From Larix sibirica (taxonomy: Eukaryota > Streptophyta > Pinopsida > Pinales > Pinaceae): a stretch of DNA of 14,961 bases. Each line of letters starts with the position of its first letter. Position 1 is the first letter of the stretch. Made by a program: the position numbers and the translations under genes. Of this stretch, positions 9,080 to 14,961 are shown one piece after another. The stretch covers positions 25,822 through 40,782 of the forward strand of contig NWUY0300048481.1 in NCBI GenBank assembly GCA_004151065.3. The letters are read 5' to 3'. A model generated the notes under the pieces. That model saw only the letters and a list, made by a program, of their open reading frames with translations, was not told where the DNA came from and made no database searches.

Positions 9080-9421
9080 CTACGGGACACTTCCACAAAA
9101 CCCAATAACTAAAGTCCGAAGAGTACCCTTTCTTTCAACGAAAACCCAAATGCTCAAAGAAATTGAGCTTGAAAACCAAATCTCATACCCTTCAGAAGCA
9201 AGGGATTCCCAATTGCACTTTAATTTTCTCCATAAATCAGACAAAAATTCTTTTCTTTCACACAAAGACACTCTAAAGTCCTTAAAGGGGAACAAAATAT
9301 CAGAGCAAGAGGTAAACTTACCCACTTCAAAGTATATAGAAGTGTCACAAGAACCATAAACCTCAAATTTGAAACCAACAGGAACCACATAATTCACATG
9401 AAGGAACACATCATTGTTCAC
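9080..9421 (-). pseudogene. LINE 2 extension, duplicated domain copy R1
   Basis: An uninterrupted 113-codon frame on the - strand, better preserved than R2. It starts near VNNDVFLHVNYVVPVGFKFE and includes EFLSDLWRKLKCNWESLAS and SLSIWVFVERKG. It is tryptophan- and phenylalanine-rich with no clear signal peptide or zinc motif. It shares its frame with the linker and RNase H further upstream, though three TGA stops lie between 9538 and 9421. The apparent Met start is probably not an original start, since homology to R2 begins around it and extends slightly upstream (IR.VNN). The + strand frame at 9150-9359 is only its shadow. Function unknown. Confidence 0.6.
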
Positions 9422-9538
9422 ACTCCGGATTCAATCAAAAACAGGGAATAAACATAGACAACATACCTTACAAGAACCTGAATCCCAGACCCTCGAGACA
9501 AGTGAGAGGAGAGAAGGAAGTCAATAACAAGGAATAAG

Positions 9539-9769
9539 TCACCGGATATCATCAATCAGGAGCCAAACTTTCCATGAGTAGGAGTTGACAGAGTGAGTCT
9601 CATAACATAGATCCACCATTCCATAACTTTCCACCTCGTAGGCCCAGTTCACATCACAAAGGACAACAAAATGCCAAATATTTCTCACATATAGACCACA
9701 CATACTATAATTAAAACACTCCTTGTGAGGGATTTGAAATGCAATAACTCCATCCGTTACAAAACGCAT
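9539..9769 (-). pseudogene. LINE 2 linker between RNase H and domain R1
   Basis: A 76-codon open stretch on the - strand (MRFVTDGVIAFQIPHKECF, later VNWAYEVESYGMVDLCYET and YSWKVWLLIDDIR). It has the same frame as the RNase H remnant and R1, with several stops between it and each neighbour. I know no family for it. It is reported because three consecutive open blocks in one frame across 1.1 kb suggest one decayed protein rather than chance frames. Confidence 0.5.
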
Positions 9770-9886
9770 CCACTTGTCACATCAACCATTACAATGGGGA
9801 AGGGAAAGAGTAATACACTCTTAAATATTATGAATAATGGAGTTAAGGAATCCAACACGTAGTGTGACACCATTTTCTACTATGCA

Positions 9887-10246
9887 TCATTTTATAAGTA
9901 GAGAAGCTTGATTAGCTAGGCCATCCGCAAGAGAATCGTGCTCTTGACGAGCATGTAAGATCTAAGTCTTAGTAACTTGCGAGAGAAGACTAGTGATTCT
10001 CTTATGTAGGTGATCCGATATAGGATCCAGTAACTTTTGTCGATACCTAGCTTGAAAAGTGACGAGGAGGGAGTCACCAATAATCACCAATGAATGAATA
10101 CCAAGAGCAACAACTCGCTTCAACCCAAGGAAGAGTGCGTAGCACTCAGATTGATTATTTGTGTATATCCTAAGACCACATGCAAAGGTAGATTCTATAT
10201 TCCCTCCGGCGTAAAAAATGAACCCTCCCGCACCTGCCACCCCCAT
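9887..10246 (-). pseudogene. LINE 2 RNase H domain, 5'-truncated
   Basis: The frame reads GVAGAGGFIFYAGG, then GLRIYTNNQSECYALFLGLK, VVALGIHSLVIIGDSLLV, one in-frame TAG after SQVTKT, and finally ILHARQEHDSLADGLANQA. This is the RNase H-like domain of plant LINE ORF2. The Glu (QSEC), second Asp (IGDS) and last Asp (SLADGLAN) are present. The first Asp, normally just before G-x-x-G-x-x-GAGG, is missing because the element begins about here; the TSD candidate starts at 10252. ATG 10244-10246 is probably not a natural start. Family call is strong; the copy is inactive. Confidence 0.85.
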
Positions 10247-10251
10247 GTGAT

Positions 10252-10263
10252 ATCATACTTGTT
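10252..10263 (+). repeat. Candidate right target-site duplication of LINE 2
   Basis: ATCATACTTGTT, identical to 2997-3008, placed six bases beyond the truncated RNase H frame. Both boundaries were first suggested by other evidence (poly-T end and domain truncation), so a 12-bp match is unlikely to be chance. Confidence 0.7.
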
Positions 10264-10558
10264 AGTTGCAACACTCTTTTAATAATAGTTGTATTAGTGC
10301 AACAACATAACTAAAATGATTGACATTTTTCACCCTTTTTAATAGTGGCCTTTATCGATGTGTATCAACCACTTTAATTATGTGGTTGTGGTAAATTATG
10401 CATCTCAAATGTTTGTGCTAGTGTGAAGAGATGCCTTTGATTTAGATGGATTGTGAGTCTATGAACGAGACTAATGCCTTGAGTGTTGTTAAGTTTGAGA
10501 GACATGCATGTTAATAGGAATGTGTATTAAAGGCATGTAATGAGTGTTAAGTGTGCGA
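10264..10558. other. Spacer between LINE 2 and the copia element
   Basis: No gene or repeat recognised in about 300 bases. It ends with TGCGA at the left edge of the copia 3' LTR, which would be half of a 5-bp target duplication; the partner cannot be checked because the opposite LTR is incomplete. Confidence 0.5.
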
Positions 10559-11087
10559 TGTTTAGATTTATAAGGGCCAATAGAAGAATCAATGGAACCA
10601 AATCTCATTGAAATTCTGAAATAGCCTCCTCATAAGTGCGCTAGAGATAGATAATTCTAGTGCAGTAGAGAGAGTGTGAAAAACCAAAGCACAAGTGTTT
10701 AAAACACAATTATTCAAGTGCACCCAAAAGAAACTGCCAATCACAAGAGAAAAAATGCCAAAATTAAGTTTCCTTAGTCTTATAACACATGGTATATCAG
10801 ATCAAGAAGATCATAATATGAGATGATAAAAATGATAGCTCAAGATGTGTAAGTATACACAAATTAAGTGAGGAATCCCCACAAGAGGGGGTTATGGGCC
10901 CACAAAACAAAGGAACACATCCCAATAGGGATATTGAACCTACATATCAAGTATGACTAGGTTTGCATTAACCATACACCTAATATACATGAAATGAAAT
11001 AAAAAATAGCTTTATCCATAATTGCAAGTACATAATGATACATAATGATTGTGGTCACATGTACATATTAAACCAATAATTCCAACA
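10559..11087 (-). repeat. 3' LTR of the copia element
   Basis: 529 bp with TG...CA ends: on the - strand it starts TGTTGGAATTATTGG directly after the polypurine tract and ends AAATCTAAACA. Its left 241 bp (10559-10799) match 14591-14831, also 241 bp, adjacent to the primer binding site. The remaining 288 bp (10800-11087), the U3 side, have no partner in the window. It contains a small tandem repeat (ACATAATGAT twice, near 11033-11049). Confidence 0.85.
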
Positions 11088-11097
11088 CCCCCCTCCC
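11088..11097 (-). other. Polypurine tract of the copia element
   Basis: The - strand reads GGGAGGGGGG immediately before the TGTTGGAA start of the 3' LTR. This is the position and composition of the plus-strand DNA primer in copia elements. It fixes the orientation and the inner edge of the 3' LTR. Confidence 0.85.
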
Positions 11098-11427
11098 ATG
11101 TGCATTGAATAGAGGCCATGAATAAGAGTTGTTCCCATTAATATTGATTATCAAAGGGACATACCACCCCCTTAAACTTGACATCGCTCAGCTTCATAAA
11201 ACCATCAAGATCATAAACAACCAACATTGAGCTCTCAAGATATTTAGGCAGGAGATGTTGTAGTTCACCAAAGATATAAGAATAATGTGTAGTGGCCTAT
11301 GGTGGAAAAGATTACTATTGATAGTGCACAAAATGGGCAAACAAGAAACTCAAATGCAATATCATATTTGTCCTAAAACCAATTTGTAATATGAGCAAGA
11401 ATGGGCTGATAGTGGAGGATATTCCCA

Positions 11428-11682
11428 TCAATAACATGTAGGTGCCCTAGCAAGAAACTCTTTTGCATCAATAAAAGTGGAGATATTCCACCTATGTATA
11501 ATCCTTGACCTATCCAAAGGAAGAGTAATTGGTGCACGTGAATCATGCAAAGTGTCACCATCATCATTAAATAATGTAGTCAAACTATCAAGAGCATATA
11601 CACCATGAGGATTGGATAAGCCATTGATAAGAGCATTTCCATATGCAACATGAGCACTAGATGAACCAATGACAAAGGCACC
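11428..11682 (-). pseudogene. Unrecognised coding-like segment where copia RT should be
   Basis: After a TAG at 11683-11685, the - strand is open for 84 codons to a TGA at 11428-11430, including SSSAHVAYGNALINGLSNPH, DSRAPITLPLDRSRIIHRWN and FIDAKEFLARAP. A frame change near 11435 would continue it as HVIDGNILHYQPILAHITNW for a further 22 codons. It shows none of the RT motifs expected after integrase. It may be a divergent linker, a relic of a captured host sequence, or a product of the deletion that removed RT. I do not recognise it. Confidence 0.45.
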
Positions 11683-11699
11683 CTAAAAAATTGAAGAGA

Positions 11700-12247
11700 C
11701 ATGCAATAGGAATATTGGACGAGTCATCAATAGGGTTGACATCAACCATTAGAGTTTGCCTAGATACTATAGGAGGAGTACTTGAGAAAGTACTTGTATA
11801 GGTAGAGAGAGGACCAACATCATGTTATGAAGGAAAAGGGTCCATTAAAACATGATATGCATCATCTAGAAGAGGAATTGCACGGTGATGAGGAGAAGTA
11901 TGATCAATGGAATAATGTTGAGATCCATCTAAAGAATTTTCTTAAATATGTTATGGGATACCACAAGTAATAACCTCATTAAAAATAGTCTCTTTGTATT
12001 CAACCACCCTATGAGTGGTGGGATCATAAATGTGGTATCCCTCAAAAGTTTTGTTATATCCAACTAGAGTGTAGTAAGAGTATGGAGATGTTGATTTGTT
12101 TTTCCTTTCATTAAGAGCATGGGTCGATGCATTAGATCCAAAAAAATTGAAATGTGAAATAGAAGGTTTGTTTCCATACCATTTCTCACAAGGTCTCATA
12201 CATGTGACCACATGAGTAGGTGTTACATAATGATACGGGTTGTGCAA
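11700..12247 (-). pseudogene. Copia integrase C-terminal domain and linker
   Basis: The open block 11951-12247 contains the GKKP-type region (EKWYGNKPSISHFNFFGSNA), followed by TLVGYNKTFEGYHIYDPTTH and ETIFNE. This is the C-terminal domain that follows the catalytic core in Ty1/copia integrases. After a stop, the Ser/Pro/Thr-rich stretch to about 11700 (HHRAIPLLDDAYHVLMDP, STFSSTPPIVSRQT) resembles the variable linker usually found between integrase and RT. What follows is not RT (see 11428-11682). Confidence 0.82.
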
Positions 12248-12299
12248 ACAATCACTTCATCCCATAATGAAAATTTCATTTTCTTGGAGTGAAGCATGC

Positions 12300-12640
12300 A
12301 ACAAGCCATCATAGCCCATTTCTTTCGTTTTGCTACTCCATTTTTAACTGGAGTGTAAGAAACGGCTCTCATCCAATTAGAGATGCCTAGAGATATGAGA
12401 AATGACTATAAATTATTGTTAATATATTCACCAATGCCATCATTCTTGAGACACTTGATATTCCTGTGCTTTGATTTTCTACAAGAGACTTGAACTCCCA
12501 TAACTTCCCAAACACCCTCATCCTTAGATTTAATGGTGTATACCAAAATAAAGTGGGAAAAATCATATATGAAGGCAAGGAAGTACTTAGATACCCCCAA
12601 TAGAATATGTAACCATAGGCCCACAAATATCACTACAAAT
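12300..12640 (-). pseudogene. Copia integrase catalytic core
   Basis: Fragments spread over three frames rebuild the order of an rve core: DICGPM with the first Asp (12629-12631), KYFLAFIYDFSHF, VYTIKSKDE and VFGKLWEFKSLVENQ, then LKNDGIGEY with the second Asp, and YTPVKNGVAKRKKW. In active copia integrases the last motif is NGVAERK, its Glu being the third catalytic residue; here that codon (12328-12330) is AAA, Lys. The enzyme would insert element cDNA into DNA. Frameshifts near 12600 and 12400 and the Glu loss make it inactive. Confidence 0.85.
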
Positions 12641-12661
12641 CAATATAAGAGGATGAGAAGC

Positions 12662-12870
12662 TTACCTTGATTCGCCCCTGGGAAAGCACTCTTGATGATA
12701 TTTTCCTATTACAAACCCATAACAGACACCGCTAATTGGTTCAATATGTGGAAGGTCCTCAACAATAAGAAGATGACTCATATGTTGCAAAAGAACCAAA
12801 GTTGGTAATACTAAGGTGCTAGTCCCATAGCATATTGGTGTCATATTTTTGGCCACCATAGTAACAAACC
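12662..12870 (-). pseudogene. Copia GAG-pre-integrase zinc domain
   Basis: The - strand reads NFGSF, HMSHLLIVEDLPHI and GVCYGFVIGKYHQECFPR, the pattern of the GAG-pre-integrase domain that precedes the copia integrase core. The usual H..H / C..C zinc ligands are damaged: the second Cys of C-x-x-C is Phe (CYGF) and the region of the first His reads LWD. A frameshift separates the LWD part from the rest. It sits between protease and integrase core as expected. Confidence 0.8.
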
Positions 12871-12968
12871 CTTTTCTTTATGAGGAGGACAAATTCATCC
12901 CCAATGGATTCATCATAATATCCAAAGGTAACCACTTTTTATACATCATTCATGCCCTTTACTACACA

Positions 12969-13205
12969 TCAATCTAGATATAATTTTGCATGTGTAACGT
13001 GATAGATAGAAACAAGATTTAGTCCAACACTTGGAACATAAAATATGTCTCCAAACTTAGCTATATCAATGATGGCATCACCATAACCTACAATATATAT
13101 GGTTGAATTGTCACCAACAACCACTTTATATCCATGGTGTTGTTGTCTATAACTAGAGAGAAGGTGTTTGTTTTGGGTCATGTGTTGGGTAGCTCCAGCA
13201 TAATT
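12969..13205 (-). pseudogene. Copia aspartic protease remnant
   Basis: From 13205 on the - strand: NYAGATQHMTQNKHLLSSY, then KVVVGDNSTIYIVGYGDA and IFYVPSVGLNLVSI. These are the standard blocks of copia protease (D-S-G-A-T-x-H-M at the active site, then the VPxxxxNLxS block). The active-site Asp-Ser is replaced by Tyr-Ala (Tyr codon 13200-13202, GAT to TAT). In a live element it would cleave the polyprotein. Well preserved otherwise over about 79 codons. Confidence 0.87.
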
Positions 13206-13499
13206 AGAAATCTATTCTTGCTGAGAAGAATAGGATCAAAGTGCATAGTGTCTTGCCAAATGTGCACTATGAGAAGATCCAACATTCCAATAAAAAGGTC
13301 TTTGGTTCCTACTATAGATCTTTCAAGTTCTTCAATTTTTTGAAGACGAGCAAGGGAATACTCGAAGGAATGGCCCTACTTATGATAGTATCCATGTATG
13401 AATCTTTTCTTTTTAGAGGATTTCAAGTATTTCCGTTTACACTTGTTGAACATAGATTTAAGAGGGGTAGAGACAAATTTTCAATGGGATTGATCTTGA

Positions 13500-14354
13500 G
13501 GGAAAGGGGGTGTAATTCACCCATATTCCTCAAAGCATCATGATGTTGAATGAGAATAGAGAAAACCTACTCAATGGAAGGAGTTACATGATCCACGACA
13601 AACAAAGTAATATTGTGGAACATAAGAGAAAAATATTTGAATGTTGGATGGATATTATTAAGGAAAATAATTCCAAGTTTTGGATCTTATTTGTCTTTTC
13701 CTCTAGCTTGAATAATGTCATCCTTTAGGTTTTAAAACCTTGCAATAAACTCCTGAAATATGTCGAAATCATCCATATTGAGATTGGAGATTTCAATTTC
13801 AAGTTGGTTAGTTTGAGTGATATTCATTGATGTCTTGAAGTTCTTATAAATGTCACTTTATGGAAGACTATATTAAGTAGTCTTAGGATTGTTTTCAAGT
13901 TCATTTGACACCCCTTTCTCAAGTCGAAAATTTAAGACAATGTATATTTTTATTTCACCTTTGAAATATCAAATATAAACATTTTTTCCATGAAAAAAAT
14001 ATTCATTGTTCCAAAGAGATTTTGAAGGTATCCCAAATTTCCTTCATACCTTTGTTATCTTTCGTTTGATGAATGACATCATGCTTGACATAAAGAGTGA
14101 TCAACCCAAGAGCTTTTTCCTTCTTCAAACAAACGAGGTCATAATTGGTGTCATCTTCAACACAAAGCAACATCATCAAGTACATTCACATAGCTTTGCT
14201 TTGAAGTGGGGCATTCATTTGTGATCTACCCAAGAATGATAGGTGGTCCCATTCGGATAGGAAAAAAACCACTTTGAATCTATAGGCTCAACAAAAGCAG
14301 GATGTAGTCCTTTTATGAATGGAGACTTTATATATCCAAATGGCACAAAACCAT
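13500..14354 (-). pseudogene. Copia gag remnant
   Basis: Blocks in changing frames: from 14354, YGFVPFGYIKSPF and DSKWFFSYPNGTTYHSWVDH; at 14185-14003, LCVEDDTNYDLVCLKKEKAL, GLITLYVKHDVIHQTKDNKG and MKEIWDTFK; around 13830-13510, NLEIEISNLNMDDFDIFQEF and IIFLNNIHPTFKYF. The middle block has the A-x-GLI...I...KEIWDTF pattern of plant copia gag. Several stops and at least three frame changes are present. No CCHC zinc knuckle could be read between this and the protease. The + strand frames in this interval (13241-13543, 13540-13728, 14006-14224) are shadows. Confidence 0.75.
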
Positions 14355-14578
14355 AGGTAACCCTAGGAATGGAGGTGTTGGCCTTAAATAAGGGTAAAAA
14401 GTGTCAATGAATACCCTATAAGGAAGGTGCAGCCCTATATTAGGATTTATAGATCAAGAACCTCTAGAGAAACCCTAGAAGAGCTTATCCATGAAAACTT
14501 TGGTTGTGCACATAAATATGCCACTAGTTAATAGTTTTCAAATCAACTAAAAGAATTGAGAGGGTGAGGTTTACATTT

Positions 14579-14590
14579 ACTTTGATGCCA
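14579..14590 (-). other. Primer binding site of the copia element
   Basis: Directly inside the 5' LTR the - strand reads TGGCATCAAAGT, 9 of 12 matching TGGTATCAGAGC, the common copia site for initiator tRNA-Met. All three differences are transitions. It marks the LTR at 14591 onward as the 5' LTR and agrees with the direction of gag-pol. Confidence 0.8.
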
Positions 14591-14831
14591 TGTTTAGATT
14601 TATAAGGGCCAACAAAATAATTTATGGAACCAAATCTCATCCAAATTTTGAAATAGCCTCCTTACAAGTGTACTAGAGAGTGATATATCTAGTGCACTAG
14701 AGAGAGAGTGAAAAATCCAAACACAAGTATTGAAAACAAAAATACTCGAGTGCTCCCAAGTGAAAAATGTCAATCACAAGAGAAAAAAAGGTCAAAATTA
14801 ATTGGCTTAGGCTTATAACACTTGTATTTCA
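14591..14831 (-). repeat. Partial 5' LTR of the copia element
   Basis: 241 bp matching 10559-10799 of the 3' LTR, starting from the same TGTTTAGATTTATAAGG edge. Similarity stops at about 14831, so the U3 part of about 288 bp is missing or lies beyond another insertion outside the window. Without U3 this LTR would have no promoter of its own. Confidence 0.82.
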
Positions 14832-14961
14832 TATGAGGGTTTCGGTTATGACAAATCTATTTCTGTGCAATGAGGGTTTGTTCCCGAGCTCATTTACTGT
14901 ACCTACTTATATGTGACAATGTATGGAGCAGCTTTTGCTCTCCATATATCTGCAGAATGTA
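14832..14961. other. Unassigned sequence at the right edge
   Basis: It does not match the rest of the 3' LTR. An imperfect inverted repeat lies around 14925-14947 (TATGGAGC against GCTCTCCATA). It could be flank exposed by truncation of the LTR, or the start of another insertion. Confidence 0.4.

Larger units (their letters stand above)
3009..10251 (-). mobile_element. 5'-truncated LINE with long coding extension, nested insertion inside
   Basis: Read on the - strand the order is: truncated RNase H (10246-9887), linker (9769-9539), domain copy R1 (9421-9080), domain copy R2 (9062-8721), coiled-coil segment (8667-8292), acidic tail (3476-3291), 3' UTR and poly(A) (3290-3009). The coiled-coil and tail pieces are separated by a 3.1-kb insertion and by what looks like an assembly duplication. 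Without both, the element is about 2.4 kb. The 12-bp direct repeats at 2997-3008 and 10252-10263 support one insertion event. RNase H, linker and R1 share one frame despite several stops. Most LINE proteins end soon after RNase H, so the extension of about 590 codons is unusual; it might instead be a separate ORF or captured sequence. The whole copy is dead. Confidence 0.7.
10559..14831 (-). mobile_element. Decayed Ty1/copia retrotransposon lacking RT
   Basis: On the - strand: partial 5' LTR (14831-14591), primer binding site (14590-14579), gag remnant, protease, GAG-pre-integrase, integrase, an unrecognised segment, polypurine tract (11097-11088) and 3' LTR (11087-10559). The order protease-integrase before the place of RT is that of Ty1/copia. 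The internal region is about 3.5 kb against roughly 4 kb or more in full elements, and no RT or RNase H motif (such as the Y-x-DD box) was found. Every coding domain has stops or frame changes. LTR similarity, about four in five positions by eye, indicates an old insertion. Confidence 0.88.

Noticed and set aside
10554-10558. Copia TSD pair TGCGA (10554-10558) with TATGA (14832-14836)
   Set aside because: Two of five bases differ, and the 5' LTR is truncated at this point, so 14832 is not the outer edge of the element.
10790-10803. Possible + strand primer binding site TGGTATATCAGATC beside the shorter LTR match
   Set aside because: Similarity between the LTR copies continues through it, and the LTR truly ends at 11087 next to the polypurine tract. 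The real site is at 14579-14590 on the - strand.
13134-13728. + strand frames at 13134-13343, 13241-13543 and 13540-13728
   Set aside because: They are complementary shadows of the copia protease and gag remnants.

Overview
The window looks like plant nuclear DNA, most likely from a large repeat-rich genome; a gymnosperm is my guess, not something the sequence proves. It is AT-rich, holds no intact host gene, tRNA, rRNA or CRISPR array, and nearly everything I can identify is decayed retrotransposon. All the coding remnants carry in-frame stops or frameshifts.

Layout. (1) 1-1272: no gene recognised. (2) 1288-2437, + strand: a 5'-truncated LINE with a zf-RVT remnant, an RNase H domain and an A-tail, flanked by a perfect 15-bp target-site duplication (TSD). 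(3) 2453-2996: AT-rich, empty. (4) 2997-10263: a second 5'-truncated LINE on the - strand, with RNase H at its right end and a poly-T at its left end, between matching 12-bp direct repeats. Between its RNase H and its 3' UTR lies an unusual coding extension of roughly 590 codons: a linker, a domain of about 112 residues present twice, a predicted coiled-coil segment and a Ser/Asp/Glu-rich tail. (5) That extension is split by a 3.1-kb insertion (3477-6585) with a 5-bp TSD, TCTTG. Removing the insertion and one TSD copy rejoins the extension in a single frame. (6) 5523-7222 and 7224-8923 are a 1,700-bp direct repeat meeting exactly at a single N (7223), with one substitution seen between them. 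This is more likely two overlapping contig ends than a genomic duplication. (7) 10264-10558: unassigned. (8) 10559-14831, - strand: a Ty1/copia element with a 529-bp 3' LTR, polypurine tract, decayed gag, protease, GAG-pre-integrase and integrase, a tRNA-Met-type primer binding site and a 5' LTR lacking its U3 part. The reverse transcriptase/RNase H portion is missing, replaced by an unrecognised coding-like stretch. (9) 14832-14961: unassigned.

Order of events: the - strand LINE inserted first, then the 3.1-kb element landed inside it. The + strand LINE and the copia element are independent insertions. No pathway or operon is present. The most interesting items are the LINE coding extension with its duplicated domain, the copia element without RT, and the probable assembly duplication.
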